64,000 nucleotides of DNA from CBDAPI01 sp965248635 (GCA_965248635.1 OZ252114.1:186001-250000), one strand, 5' to 3'. Numbered from the stretch's first letter, positions 53,818 through 63,445 are shown. Translations and numbers: made by a program. The notes: a model not told the origin generated them from the letters alone.

Positions 53818-55323
53818 ATGTCTTTTCCGACCGCAATCGAGGGTGCAAACGGAACCGGAAGAGTCCGACTCCTGGGTCTTGTCATCTGCCTGCTCCCTCT
53901 GGTCTTTCCGGCCCGAGGCCAGACCAGAGTGAAGCCGGGGTTCAACCTGTTCTCCGCCCAGCAGGATGTCGAGATCGGGAAGCAGTCGGCAGCGGAAGTG
54001 GAAAAGGAGCTGCCTGTCCTGAAGGACCCCACGGTACGAAACTACGTGGCGCGTATAGGAGAGCGGCTGGCCAAAGTCGTGCAGGGAGCCGAGTATCCCT
54101 ATCAGTTCAAAGTCATCAACGTTTCCGACGTGAACGCCTTCGCCCTGCCGGGCGGATATATGTACGTGAATCGCGGCCTTATCGAAGCTGCCAAGAGTGA
54201 AGCTGAACTGGCCGGAGTCATGGCTCACGAAATCTCCCATGTGGCCATCCGGCACGGCACGAATCAGGCCTCCAAAGCCTATCTGGCCCAGGCGGGTCTG
54301 GGCGTGCTGGGGGGAGTTCTGGGCGGAGGCGGCGGTTCGACGGGGCAGATCATTGGCGCGGTCGGGGGCTTTGGTCTGAACACGGTATTCCTGAAGTTCG
54401 GCCGCAAGGCGGAGGAACAGGCCGATGTCGTGGGGGCTCAAACGCTGGCCAAAGCCGGCTATGACCCATTGGCCATGGCCGACTTCTTCGAGACCCTGCG
54501 GGAACTGTCGGGCCGAGATCCAAGGAAATTCGAGACGTTTTTCAGCAGCCACCCGGCACCGGGTAACCGGGCCCGCCGCATCGAGGAAGAAGTTCAGCTT
54601 CTGGGAGCCATTCGGAAGACTCCCTCGGTAGCAAGCTTTTCTCAAATCAAGGCTCACCTGGACCGCTTACCGGACGCGCCGTCCATGCAGGAACTGGCGG
54701 GAAAAGAGGCTGGCTCCTCCCCCGATGTCGGGAATGGGGGACCCCCCACTCCGGCTCGAACTCGGATTGAAGCTCCTTCCGGCCAGCTGCAGCTCTTTCA
54801 ACAGCGAGATGGATTCTTCAGGATCCGCTACCCGTCGAACTGGAGTTCCTACGAGTCTCAGGGAGACTGGAGCACGATCCTGGCTCCGGCAGGTGGAATC
54901 CGAGAGGGAGCCGACGGCGAAAACCAGATTGTCTATGGAGTTCTGATCGGGCACTTCGACCCTTCCGCCGGCGATCGGGGCGGACGGGTCAACGGGCCAT
55001 TCAAGAGAGGTGGTGAGCTGGAACGCGCCGGCAACCTCCTGATCAACTCCCTGATTACCGGGAACAACTATCTTCGATCGGTATCACGATCGACGAGCGA
55101 ACACCTGTCAGACGGCGAGCGCGCCCTTTCCGTGGAGCTGTCCGGCCGGTCTCCCGTGACCGGGGAGGCCGAACGCGCGGCTGTTGTCTTCAGACGCCTT
55201 CCCAACAAGGAACTCGTGTATCTGGTGTTTATCTCGCCGGGAAAGCGGTTTCCTGAGATTCAACGGGTTTTCGCAGCCGTTCTCTCCAGCTTCGGCATCA
55301 ACGACCAGAGGTTCTTGCGCTAG
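53818..55323 (+). CDS. M48-family zinc metalloprotease (BepA/YfgC-like)
   Basis: A 501-residue exported protease from ATG 53818, preceded by GAGGGTGAAGG; an in-frame GTG at 53809 is possible. A signal peptide (LLGLVICLLPLVFPARG) is followed by the YfgC-like FNLFSAQQDVEIGKQSAAEV, then NAFALPGGYMYVNRGLIEAA, the zinc motif HEISH in VMAHEISHVAIRHGT, a Gly-rich loop (GVLGGGGGSTG), and EEQADVVGAQTLAKAGYDP with the third ligand. FFSSHPAPGNRARRIEEE closes the catalytic domain. About 200 further residues have no recognised fold, ending in VYLVFISPGKRFPEIQRVFA. TATACT at 53793-53798 is a candidate -10 box. The likely role is outer membrane protein quality control in the periplasm. Confidence 0.9.
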   Translation: MSFPTAIEGANGTGRVRLLGLVICLLPLVFPARGQTRVKPGFNLFSAQQDVEIGKQSAAEVEKELPVLKDPTVRNYVARIGERLAKVVQGAEYPYQFKVINVSDVNAFALPGGYMYVNRGLIEAAKSEAELAGVMAHEISHVAIRHGTNQASKAYLAQAGLGVLGGVLGGGGGSTGQIIGAVGGFGLNTVFLKFGRKAEEQADVVGAQTLAKAGYDPLAMADFFETLRELSGRDPRKFETFFSSHPAPGNRARRIEEEVQLLGAIRKTPSVASFSQIKAHLDRLPDAPSMQELAGKEAGSSPDVGNGGPPTPARTRIEAPSGQLQLFQQRDGFFRIRYPSNWSSYESQGDWSTILAPAGGIREGADGENQIVYGVLIGHFDPSAGDRGGRVNGPFKRGGELERAGNLLINSLITGNNYLRSVSRSTSEHLSDGERALSVELSGRSPVTGEAERAAVVFRRLPNKELVYLVFISPGKRFPEIQRVFAAVLSSFGINDQRFLR

Positions 55324-55335
55324 AGGTGGCGGCAC

Positions 55336-56397
55336 ATGGCAACTTACAACATTTCAGTCATCCCGGGAGACGGCATCGGCGTGGAGGTCATCGCCGAAGG
55401 AGTGCGCGTTCTCGAGCAGGTCGCGGTCAATCACGACATCGACCTCCGTTTTGAGCACCATCCCTGGGGAAGCGATTATTACTTCGAACACGGTTGCATG
55501 ATGCCCGAGGGTGCACTGGAACTGTTGAAAGGCCAGGATGCCATCTATCTGGGTGCCGTTGGGGATCCCCGACTGCAGGACAATGTCACTCTGAACGGGC
55601 TGATTCTGCCTATCCGCCGAACCTTCCAGCAGTTTGCCAATGTCCGGCCTGCCTTTCTGTTTGCGGGTGTGGCCTCCCCACTGGCAGGCAAGACGCCCGG
55701 CGCCATCGACTGCGTGTTGGTTCGCGAGAACACGGAAGGCGAGTACTCGCAGGTGGGAGGCCGGGTGCACCAGCTCTCGGAGTCGGAAGTGGCCATCCAG
55801 ACCTCGGTCTTCAGCTTTCGAGGGACTGAGAGGATTGTTCGATACGCCTTCGATCTGGCGGTGCAGCGGGAGAAGAAACAGAAGGTCACTTCGATCACCA
55901 AATCCAACGCCATGGGTTACGGAATGACCCTGTGGGATGAAGTGTTTGAGAAGGTTGCGCTGGAGTACCCGACCGTGCAGACCGAGTCCCTGCTCGTCGA
56001 TGCCGCCTGCATGGATCTCATCCGGCGCCCGGAGGACTTCGACGTGATCGTCGCCTCCAATCTCTTTGGAGACATCCTCAGTGAGATCACGGCGGCCATC
56101 ACCGGCAGCCTGGGACTTGCCGCCAGCGCTAACCTGGATCCTACGCGAAAGCATCCCTCCATGTTTGAGTCCGTACACGGGTCAGCCCCGGATATCGCGG
56201 GCAAGGGGGTGGCCAATCCCCTGGCCACGATCCTGGCCGGTCACATGATGCTGGAGTTTCTGGAGGAAACGGAGGCCTCTGCGGCTATCTACCAGGCGGT
56301 GCTCCGGTATTTGAAGGAGAGCCCGAACAAGACCGCGGATCTGGGCGGAACCGCAACCAGCCGAGAGGCGACGGACCAGATCCTCGCGTTCCTCTAA
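55336..56397 (+). CDS. Isopropylmalate/tartrate/D-malate dehydrogenase family enzyme
   Basis: A cytoplasmic decarboxylating beta-hydroxyacid dehydrogenase of 353 residues, ATG 55336 after GAGGTGG. Family signatures are VIPGDGIGVEVIAEGVRVL, LGAVGDPR, IDCVLVRENTEGEYSQVGGR, TSITKSNAMGYGMTLWDEV, VIVASNLFGDILSEITAAIT and MFESVHGSAPDIAGKGVANP. The last has DPT..HPSMFESVHGSAPDI in the NAD-binding region. GEYSQVGGR and the HHPWGSDYYFEHGCMMP opening are typical of the tartrate dehydrogenase/D-malate (DmlA-like) subgroup rather than LeuB. NAD+, Mg2+ or Mn2+ are expected cofactors. It is separated by 12 nt from the M48 gene; no leucine genes are near, which also argues against LeuB. Confidence 0.88.
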   Translation: MATYNISVIPGDGIGVEVIAEGVRVLEQVAVNHDIDLRFEHHPWGSDYYFEHGCMMPEGALELLKGQDAIYLGAVGDPRLQDNVTLNGLILPIRRTFQQFANVRPAFLFAGVASPLAGKTPGAIDCVLVRENTEGEYSQVGGRVHQLSESEVAIQTSVFSFRGTERIVRYAFDLAVQREKKQKVTSITKSNAMGYGMTLWDEVFEKVALEYPTVQTESLLVDAACMDLIRRPEDFDVIVASNLFGDILSEITAAITGSLGLAASANLDPTRKHPSMFESVHGSAPDIAGKGVANPLATILAGHMMLEFLEETEASAAIYQAVLRYLKESPNKTADLGGTATSREATDQILAFL

Positions 56398-56413
56398 CAG
56401 CCTGTGGGCGTGG

Positions 56414-56435
56414 CCGGGTCGAATCGACCACCCGG
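56414..56435 (+). terminator. Hairpin after the dehydrogenase gene, possible weak terminator
   Basis: CCGGGT at 56414-56419 pairs with ACCCGG at 56430-56435, and an inner GGTCG-AAT-CGACC stem is an alternative. The following sequence is tgttattctg, only a weak T-rich tract. It lies 17 nt after the stop and before the tRNA gene. Confidence 0.35.
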
Positions 56436-56470
56436 TGTTATTCTGCTAAACTTCGCGGAATCAACAGGGT

Positions 56471-56547
56471 GCGCCCGTAGCTCAGTTGGATAGAGCGCTG
56501 GTCTCCGGAACCAGAGGCCGCAGGTTCGAATCCTGCCGGGCGTACCA
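56471..56547 (+). tRNA. tRNA-Arg (anticodon CCG)
   Basis: The 77-nt sequence folds as a standard cloverleaf. The acceptor is GCGCCCG paired with CGGGCGT (one G-U pair), the D arm contains AGCTCAGTTGGATAGAGC, the anticodon stem CTGGT/ACCAG encloses the loop CTCCGGA with anticodon CCG (decoding CGG), and the T arm has GGTTCGAATCC. CCA is encoded at 56545-56547. It is flanked by unrelated genes on both sides; no integrase or att repeat was seen near its 3' end. Confidence 0.95.
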
Positions 56548-56702
56548 GATTAATCTTTTATATATCAATAACTTAGCCAGAGTTTTCCCTCTCAATAACT
56601 CATCGGAAACGGCGGTATTCTGACAGATTTCTAACAACTCAGAGAGTTTCAAAGTGGCCGCCTTGTTTTCCAGGCAGAGATCGGAAGGATGGGCGGCATG
56701 AT

Positions 56703-59700
56703 TCAGCGGATCAAACGCAGGATGATCGGGTAGTCCTTGACCAGCAGGTTGCGAATGACCAGGTTACCGTTCTCAGTCTCATTAACCAGTTCCTGCTCGA
56801 AGCTATTTAGCACATCGATCCCCACCACCCTTTGAGCAGACAGGTCAGAGAAGGTTAGAGTGGAGGCCGTGCCAGGGTCGTCGTCAACGGCCGCATCGTC
56901 GGTCCAAAGGGCGAACAACCTGTCGCCGTTGGGCAGCGTGAATCCGTAGCTCGTAATATTCGCAGCAGCGCTCTCGATTTCCACAGAGATACTGTCAGGT
57001 CTGGTCCCGGCCATGACGGTAGCCATATTGCGAACCGTTGGGTATGACACAGGTGAGCTGGGGTTCGTACCACTACCACCCAGCCCAACGCCTACATCCA
57101 GGCCAAGCTGAATCACGATCCCGCGTGCATAGTATTTGGCTACTTGTACATCTGTATCTTGCCTCTCAAACTCACACCCCGGACAAGTCTCTTTCGAATT
57201 CCAGCTCATTTCTGAACCCCAGTATTCTCCCTGGAAACCAGAAGCGGAGGCCGTGTCCTTGATTTCTCGAATAATCGAAGGGTAATCGTAATAATAGTCT
57301 GCCTGAAAGGCGATGTTGGGAGCGGTGTCATACAGGGGGTGCCAGGAGATCACATCGAAAAGCTGGACCACATCGGAACTGAGGAGAGTGAAAAGCTGGT
57401 CTTGGGCGAAAAAGAGGACATTCGGGCCTGAGACAACCTTGGCCTGTGGATCCTCCTCACGAATGACGGGAATCATTTGCTCGGCAAGATTTTGATAGTC
57501 GAGTGGTTCAATACAATTGTTTATAGGGCCGCCGCAGGCGTCTGGTTCGTTCCAAATCGTATAGTACTGGATCCGTCCTTTGAAGTGACGTACTACGAGG
57601 CGTGCGTATTCTATGAAGTCCTGAATCTCCGGTTCAGTCTTGAATCGCGGCGTGGGCAGTTCCTCCCCAAGAGCGTGACCGGCTTTGTCCCAAAACAGGA
57701 GCATGTAGTTCAGAGCGACACCATTTTCAACCAGGTCATCGACAAAGCGGTCGAATTCCGGAGGGAAGTTTAGCTCCGGCACACTCCAGTCAATCGGAGG
57801 CTCGATCTCGTAAAGCTGCGTATCCACGCGTTTCATGCCAAGAGCCGTGACATTATCCAGGGTGTTATCGAGGTCGGCGAGGTCAAACCACAGTCCTGCG
57901 CCCGCGTAATTGATGCCAATTCGATTATCGGCCAGGTCTGTAGATGGATAGCTCTGGAGCCGGTGCTTCGCGAGGGCATTACCCTCTTGGAGGGCTAACA
58001 TCCCGCTGGGCCCCTGGGTAGGTCGTGAAAACTGAGTTGTACTCCCACCAGGGTCCGTGGCATACGTCGTCAGGTGAGGGCCGGTGAAAGCGACACCTTT
58101 GCTGAAAGTAAAGAAACCGGTGCCGTCAGCTTCCGTTTGGCCTTCGTAGGTCCCTCCTTCATCGTTGCTATCAGAGAAGACCTCCACAATGCAGTTCGCG
58201 CAGGCCAGGCCGGTCATGCTCCCGGCCTCCAGGTCGTAATCCAAGATGACCGGGCCGGCCCGTCTGGCATCGCCGGGGCGAATCACTTGGATGCCCAGCC
58301 CGCGGTTGTTGCGGATGCTGTTCTGGGTGATCGTATTGTAGGGGGTATCCTCCCAAAACGTGATCCCGGTGCCACGGTTGTGAGCGATGAGATTGCCGGG
58401 GCCAATCACGTTGTGAGAGGTTTGGTCAACCAGAACGCCTAATTGGTTGCCCAGGGGGATCTCACCGCCGGCGTCAGTACCGATGATATTGGCTGTGACA
58501 GTATTATGGCCTTCAGTAACGAAGGACAGGTATATTCCCGATCCGTTTAGACCAATCACGTTGTCTCTAATCAGGTTGTAGCTGGCGCCATTGGAATGGA
58601 TGCCGTCGCGTGGGTGCCTGAAGATGGAGTTACCCTGGATGGTATTAAATGAAGTTCCCTCGTCCCACATCCCGATGCCAGAGTCGCCATTGCCGCTGAT
58701 CAGGTTGCCCTGACCCAGAGGACCGGTACCGATCCCACGGTCGCCGCCGATGAGGTTGCGACTTGCACCACGCTCCAGGGCAATCCCCGCAAAGGGAAAG
58801 TCGATGATCTGCAACCCGCGGATGGTGTTGCCATTGGACAAGATGTGCAGGCCATACTGGAACTCAGGGTCGGTTATCTCGCTTCCATCCAGGATCACCC
58901 CGGCGTTACTGGCGTCGATCGTCAGGCTGCCCTGGCTGAGTTCTGGCAGTCCTGTCGTCAGGGTGATCGTCGTAGGAATGTCGGGGGGAAAGACCTCAGG
59001 ATCAAAAGTGATGATGTCGCCCGGATTGGCAAAGAAGAGCGCCCTGCGTAAGGTGCCAGGGCCGCCATCGGCAGCGCTGGTCACGGTAATCGTTACCGGT
59101 ACTGGACCCACGGGCATGGTGACGAACTCACCAGTCTGGGTTTGAATCACTGTAGCGGCAATCTGCCCGCCCGTGGTGGTCCCCTTGATGAGGCCTTCGA
59201 AGGTACTCAGATCCAAAGCGACGCCGGGCTCAGGCTGCCAGGATATTTCGTCGAAGAAAAGCGCCCGCTTGCCCATCGTCGGGATCGTCAGGGTCGCCGT
59301 AGCCAGCAGATTGCCGTCTTTGTCAAAGAGCTGCAGGTCTACGGTAACCTCGTTGGGTCCCGGGTTCATGATGGCCAGTCCCATATTCGTCGTAGCGTTC
59401 CGGATCATGGCGGCCACAAATCGGGACTGTCTTTGACTGGCCCCCACGCCGGCAGCGCCAAAGGCGCCGCCAAAATTGATCACTCCCGTCAACGGTCTGT
59501 TCGAGGTCACGGTGGCCGATCCCACTCTCACCGGGCCCTGCCCGTCGGTCGTCAGGATGCGCATGCCACAGGCGGGAATGGTCACATCCAGCGTGCCCTC
59601 GGGAAGGATTTGACCGTCCAGGTCGATTTCACTGAAGGGGTCCCCTTCGTTGTTTCTGATCGTGATCGTGGCCTGGGCCTCCATCGTTTTGTGGGGATTC

Positions 59701-60533
59701 AGCAGGATGAACTGACTGACAATGCGTCCTCCCGCTGACCTGCCGTCTCCAAACTGTGCAAAGAAAAGCTCGGGGGCTCCAACTTGTGTAAGAGAGCCCA
59801 CAGGCATGGTAATAAATTGATTGGGCCGCGTCTGAATCACGGTAGCGGCAATCTGCCCACCTGTGGTGGTTCCCTTGATGAGGCCTTCGAAGGAACTCAG
59901 ATCCAAAGTGACGCCGGGCTCCGGCTGCCAGGCAATCTGGTTGAAGAAAAGCGCCAGGTGGCCCATCATTGGGATCGTCAGGGTCGCTCTGGCCAACAGC
60001 TTGCCGTCCTGGTCAATGAGCTGCAGGTCTAGGCTGACTTCGGCGGTTCCCGGGTTCATGATGGCCAAGCCCGTATCCGTCGTAGCGTCCCTGATCATGG
60101 CGGCCACAAATCCGGACTGTCTCTGGCTGGCCCCCACGCCGGCTGCGCCAAAGGCGCCACTGAAATTGATCACTCCGGTCAACGGTTTGTCTGAGGCCAC
60201 GGTGGCCGATCCCACTGTCACCGGGCCCACCCCGTCGGTCGTCAGGATGCGCATCCCGCAGGCGGGAATGGTCACATCAAGCGTTCCGTCGGGAAGGATT
60301 TGACCGTCCAGGTTGATTCCGCTCAGGGGATTCCCGTCGTCGGCTTTGATCGTGATCGTGGCGTGAGCCTCCATGGTCTCGTCAGGATTCAGCAGGATGA
60401 ATTGACTGATAATGCGTCCTCCCGCTAACTCGCCGTCTCCAAAGTGAGCAAAGAGAAGCTCGTACTCAGTCTGGGCAAGAGCAACACCCGAAAACGTCGT
60501 GAAGAAGCAAAGCGCTAGAGTGACATTCCTCAT
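56703..60533 (-). CDS. Large secreted protein: two 220-residue repeats, beta-helix, clan-A glycoside hydrolase-like domain
   Basis: A 1276-residue exported protein. The signal peptide is residues 1-20 (ALCFFTTFSGVALA). Two near-identical repeats, about 25-245 and 256-475, each hold HFGDG(E/R)..AGGRI(I/V)SQFILLNP, ACGMRILTTDG, TGVINF.GAFGAAGVGASQR and FEGLIKGTTTGGQIAATVIQ. Residues about 490-780 form a right-handed parallel beta-helix (NGNTIRGLQIIDFPFAGIAL; NLISGNGDSGIGMWDEG). After a Cys-containing fibronectin-like section, residues about 895-1276 are a TIM-barrel-type domain: RIGINYAGAGLWFDL, YYTIWNEPDACGG (acid/base Glu), VISWHPLYD, and GSEMSWNS (candidate nucleophile Glu). This resembles GH39-like clan A. 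A polysaccharide-degrading or adhesive role is inferred. Confidence 0.78.
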   Translation of the reverse strand: MRNVTLALCFFTTFSGVALAQTEYELLFAHFGDGELAGGRIISQFILLNPDETMEAHATITIKADDGNPLSGINLDGQILPDGTLDVTIPACGMRILTTDGVGPVTVGSATVASDKPLTGVINFSGAFGAAGVGASQRQSGFVAAMIRDATTDTGLAIMNPGTAEVSLDLQLIDQDGKLLARATLTIPMMGHLALFFNQIAWQPEPGVTLDLSSFEGLIKGTTTGGQIAATVIQTRPNQFITMPVGSLTQVGAPELFFAQFGDGRSAGGRIVSQFILLNPHKTMEAQATITIRNNEGDPFSEIDLDGQILPEGTLDVTIPACGMRILTTDGQGPVRVGSATVTSNRPLTGVINFGGAFGAAGVGASQRQSRFVAAMIRNATTNMGLAIMNPGPNEVTVDLQLFDKDGNLLATATLTIPTMGKRALFFDEISWQPEPGVALDLSTFEGLIKGTTTGGQIAATVIQTQTGEFVTMPVGPVPVTITVTSAADGGPGTLRRALFFANPGDIITFDPEVFPPDIPTTITLTTGLPELSQGSLTIDASNAGVILDGSEITDPEFQYGLHILSNGNTIRGLQIIDFPFAGIALERGASRNLIGGDRGIGTGPLGQGNLISGNGDSGIGMWDEGTSFNTIQGNSIFRHPRDGIHSNGASYNLIRDNVIGLNGSGIYLSFVTEGHNTVTANIIGTDAGGEIPLGNQLGVLVDQTSHNVIGPGNLIAHNRGTGITFWEDTPYNTITQNSIRNNRGLGIQVIRPGDARRAGPVILDYDLEAGSMTGLACANCIVEVFSDSNDEGGTYEGQTEADGTGFFTFSKGVAFTGPHLTTYATDPGGSTTQFSRPTQGPSGMLALQEGNALAKHRLQSYPSTDLADNRIGINYAGAGLWFDLADLDNTLDNVTALGMKRVDTQLYEIEPPIDWSVPELNFPPEFDRFVDDLVENGVALNYMLLFWDKAGHALGEELPTPRFKTEPEIQDFIEYARLVVRHFKGRIQYYTIWNEPDACGGPINNCIEPLDYQNLAEQMIPVIREEDPQAKVVSGPNVLFFAQDQLFTLLSSDVVQLFDVISWHPLYDTAPNIAFQADYYYDYPSIIREIKDTASASGFQGEYWGSEMSWNSKETCPGCEFERQDTDVQVAKYYARGIVIQLGLDVGVGLGGSGTNPSSPVSYPTVRNMATVMAGTRPDSISVEIESAAANITSYGFTLPNGDRLFALWTDDAAVDDDPGTASTLTFSDLSAQRVVGIDVLNSFEQELVNETENGNLVIRNLLVKDYPIILRLIR
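59114..60461 (-). repeat. Two about 660-bp direct repeats inside the large secreted protein gene
   Basis: Units at about 59114-59774 and 59800-60461 encode the two N-terminal repeats. They are highly similar at the DNA level over long stretches, for example around 59190-59260 and 59877-59950. This indicates a recent duplication and a site where recombination could change repeat number. Confidence 0.8.
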
Positions 60534-60776
60534 ATCAACTTCGGATCCGATTTCCTCTGGTGATGAATGATCAAACCCTATCGGCCCCCCAACCTTGTAT
60601 CAACGATTCCCCGTGCTTTTCATCACCATGGTCCGGTATCCAGGGTGTCAGGCCAGGACCGTCCCAGGCTCTTCCGATCCGACTATGAATCAGATCTCAT
60701 TTTCTAACACTTTCTAACAAGATCAGCGCCGAGGAAGGAGATCAAAGGAACAAGACAATCGAGTTCTTCATGGATT

Positions 60777-61544
60777 CTAGATCTTTCCTTGTACTTTCAT
60801 TTCTTCGGCCAGTTTCCGTTGATAGGCGGCGTGGGCTTCGGTGTCTTCGCGAGCACGCTCGCTGTAGTAGATGAATCCCAACGCCCGCCGTGAACTCGTC
60901 GCGGATCGGTTACCGTGGGCACGGTGGATGGTCAGTGCATCATGAACCAGCAGGTCACCGGACTTTGCAGGGCAGGCGAGTTCATGTGCGCGGTCAGCGT
61001 CCGTCGGGTAATCGACGATCCCCTGACTGAAGCCGAGCGTTTGCGTGCGAGCGTGCTCGCGCATGCCGCGCCGGTGAGAGCCGCCAACGTAGCGAACGCA
61101 GCCATTCTCCTCATCCACGTCGTCCAGCGCGAACCACATCGTCACAGCTTCGCACGGGTCGAGCAAGAAGTAGTAACCGTCCTGATGTGGCGGGGTCGGC
61201 TGGCCAATGCCCGGCGGCTTGTTGAAGTACTGCATGTTCTTCGGCACCACCGGACCATCAAGCAGAAGCTCGGCGAATTCTCGGAAACGGCTGCTGGTGA
61301 ACAGTTCGTGAAACCACGGATCGTGGTCGCCCATGCGCTGAATCTGCTTCAGCGTCGCTGGCTCGTTCTTGTCTTCGTAAAAGACCTGCTCCGGCGGCAA
61401 CCGCGGAACGATGACTTGGATGAAGCGATCGACGTGCGCAAGCAGTTCGGACAACTCCTCTCCGCTTACAAACTGGGGAAGGGCCACGAAGCCATCGGCA
61501 TCGAAATCTCTCATCAGTTCAGCATGTGACGTTGAGTCGATCAT
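60777..61544 (-). CDS. Phytanoyl-CoA dioxygenase (PhyH)-family oxygenase
   Basis: Fe(II)/2-oxoglutarate oxygenase of 255 residues, ATG 61544 behind GGTGGAG. The iron ligands are HQDGYYFLLDP (His-x-Asp) and the distal His in LTIHRAHGNRSATSSRRALG, which also supplies the Arg for 2-oxoglutarate. FDADGFVALPQFVSGEEL opens the domain, and MWFALDDVDEENGCVRYVGG with GSHRRG are family features. PhyH enzymes hydroxylate lipids, amino acids or natural products; the substrate here is unknown. It is divergent from the ceramidase-like gene, with a 252-nt gap that shows no clear regulatory site. Confidence 0.9.
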   Translation of the reverse strand: MIDSTSHAELMRDFDADGFVALPQFVSGEELSELLAHVDRFIQVIVPRLPPEQVFYEDKNEPATLKQIQRMGDHDPWFHELFTSSRFREFAELLLDGPVVPKNMQYFNKPPGIGQPTPPHQDGYYFLLDPCEAVTMWFALDDVDEENGCVRYVGGSHRRGMREHARTQTLGFSQGIVDYPTDADRAHELACPAKSGDLLVHDALTIHRAHGNRSATSSRRALGFIYYSERAREDTEAHAAYQRKLAEEMKVQGKI

Positions 61545-61796
61545 GGCGTTTTCTCCACCGCGGTGTCAATCGCCAGGGCGTTGTCAAGTTAGCTCGAGCC
61601 AAGCGGTTCCGGGACAGAATAGATCCCAGGGAGTTCCCACTTCAAGGGGCACAAGTCACCTCACTCCATCGGCCGAAAGCTCGGTCTCGGAGTACTCGAT
61701 AATGTCTGGCTTGGTACTGTCAAGTTGAGCGGCCATCGGCGATAATGCTCGGGCTGGTGGGTTTGACCCAGCAGAAACTGGCTAATCTGATCGCCT

Positions 61797-63395
61797 ATGT
61801 CGCAGCGGCAAAATAGCAGCATGCAAAAATCCAGCAAAAATCAACGAGCCAAGAAGCCCGATATTTTACGGATATTGTCAGGATTCGCGATTGCGACCTG
61901 GTTGATGCTTTTGAGCCCGGGATGTGCGGTTGACTCGCCTTCCTTGCTTGTAGGCGCTCACTCCATCGATATCACCCCGGAGAATCTGCCCGCCATCCGC
62001 AACGGCGGATTCATCCAGCGGATCGACGACACGGTTCTCGACCCCTTGCATGCCCGCTGCTTTGTCTTCAAATCCGGGCATGAAACCATTGCGATCGCCG
62101 TGGTCGATTCCTGCATGATTCCGAGAGAAATTTGTAATCAAGCCAAAGATTTCGCCAGTGAACAAACCGGTATCCCCGCTAATCGAATTTTAATCGCTTC
62201 CACTCACACCCACAGTGCTCCGAGTGTCATGAACCTTTGCCTTGGTACCAGCAGCGATCCCCATTACGAGGTCTTCCTGCCTCCAAAAATCGCCGAGGGT
62301 ATCGCCCTCGCCCAGGGGAATCTTGAACCGGCCCGGATTGGTTGGACGGTCGTAGATGCACCGGATCACACCCACTGTCGGCGCTGGCTGAAGCATCCGG
62401 ACAAATATGCCGACGATCCGTTTGGAGAGAAAACGGTCCGTGCCATGATGCATCCCGACTATCAGAATCCGGACTACCTTGGCGAAGCCGGTCCTATCGA
62501 TTCCGGCCTTTCTCTGCTCAGCATCCAGTCGGCAGATGGAAACCGACCCATCGGTTTGCTGGCCAACTACTCGATGCACTACTTCGGAGCCAGCGGCGGT
62601 TTTTCCGCCGACTACTATGGCCGGTTTTGCGAGCTCATGGAAAAAAGAATAGCACTCTCGGATTCCGGAAAGCCGCCCTTCGTGGCCGCGATGTCGCAGG
62701 GCACATCCGGTGATCTTCACTGGATGGATTATTCACAACCCAAAAAAGAGAACTACGGAATCGAACAGTATACCGGCGAACTGGCCGACATTGCCTTCGA
62801 CGCCTACCGGAAAATCGATTACAGAAAGAACCAGTCCAATCTGGCGATGGCCGAAACCACCATCACTCTCAATCGTCGACTCGCAGGCGAGAAACGCCTC
62901 GCCTGGGCAGCCGACCTGAATGCCAAACGCGGAGACCGCCGTACCAAGGATCGCCCGGAAGTTTATGCCGAGCAGGTCTCTTGGTTAGTGAACCACCCCA
63001 CAGAGGATCTCATTCTACAGGCGATTCGCATTGGTGACCTCGCCATCACCGCAATGCCGAACGAGGTCTATGGGATCACCGGACTGAAACTCAAAGCCCA
63101 GAGTCCTTTTGAAACGACTTTCAACATGGAACTTGCCAACGGTGCAGCCGGGTACATACCTCCTCCCGAGCAGCACTACCTTGGTGGCTATACGACTTGG
63201 CCCGCCCGCACCGCTGGCCTGGAGCCTGATGCCGAACCCATAATCGTCGACACCCTACTCGGATTACTGGAAAAACTCTCGGGCCAGAAACGCAACGCGC
63301 TTACCACTGATTTTTACAACCATCAGCAGCGCGAGGCTATCCGGAAAGCCAAGGTCGAAGACAACAATCGCGCCAACCGGGGACTGGAGCGTTGA
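61797..63395 (+). CDS. Neutral/alkaline ceramidase-like lipoprotein
   Basis: A 532-residue exported protein. A basic N-terminus (ATG 61797; ATG 61821 is an alternative) and hydrophobic stretch end in SPGC, a lipobox. The N-terminal catalytic half has VGAHSIDITPENLPAIRNGG, VVDSCMIPREICNQAKDF, and ASTHTHSAPSVMN, with the Zn-type HTH pattern of neutral ceramidases and related hydrolases. Further along are NYSMHYFGASGGFSADYYG and AAMSQGTSGDLHW, then the less conserved GDLAITAMPNEVYGITGLKL and NGAAGYIPPPEQHYLGGY. The domain matches the N-terminal part of neutral/alkaline non-lysosomal ceramidases but lacks the usual large C-terminal domain. Such proteins often sit in planctomycete- and acidobacteria-like genomes. 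The true substrate is uncertain. Confidence 0.8.
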   Translation: MSQRQNSSMQKSSKNQRAKKPDILRILSGFAIATWLMLLSPGCAVDSPSLLVGAHSIDITPENLPAIRNGGFIQRIDDTVLDPLHARCFVFKSGHETIAIAVVDSCMIPREICNQAKDFASEQTGIPANRILIASTHTHSAPSVMNLCLGTSSDPHYEVFLPPKIAEGIALAQGNLEPARIGWTVVDAPDHTHCRRWLKHPDKYADDPFGEKTVRAMMHPDYQNPDYLGEAGPIDSGLSLLSIQSADGNRPIGLLANYSMHYFGASGGFSADYYGRFCELMEKRIALSDSGKPPFVAAMSQGTSGDLHWMDYSQPKKENYGIEQYTGELADIAFDAYRKIDYRKNQSNLAMAETTITLNRRLAGEKRLAWAADLNAKRGDRRTKDRPEVYAEQVSWLVNHPTEDLILQAIRIGDLAITAMPNEVYGITGLKLKAQSPFETTFNMELANGAAGYIPPPEQHYLGGYTTWPARTAGLEPDAEPIIVDTLLGLLEKLSGQKRNALTTDFYNHQQREAIRKAKVEDNNRANRGLER

Positions 63396-63445
63396 AATTC
63401 GGTTTGTTCACCTACAGGTTGAAATTCGGTTTGTTCACCTACAGG
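63392..63445 (+). repeat. 27-bp perfect tandem duplication at the end of the ceramidase-like gene
   Basis: The unit begins ttgaaattcggtttg and ends cacctacagg. It occurs at 63392-63418 and 63419-63445 with no mismatch. The TGA of the ceramidase-like gene (63393-63395) lies in the first copy. A short frame starting here (63392-63601) mostly translates the repeat and is not called as a gene. Confidence 0.9.

Noticed and set aside
56471..56547. Integration site at the tRNA-Arg gene
   Set aside because: No integrase, no direct repeat of the tRNA 3' end and no compositional break were visible within the window.
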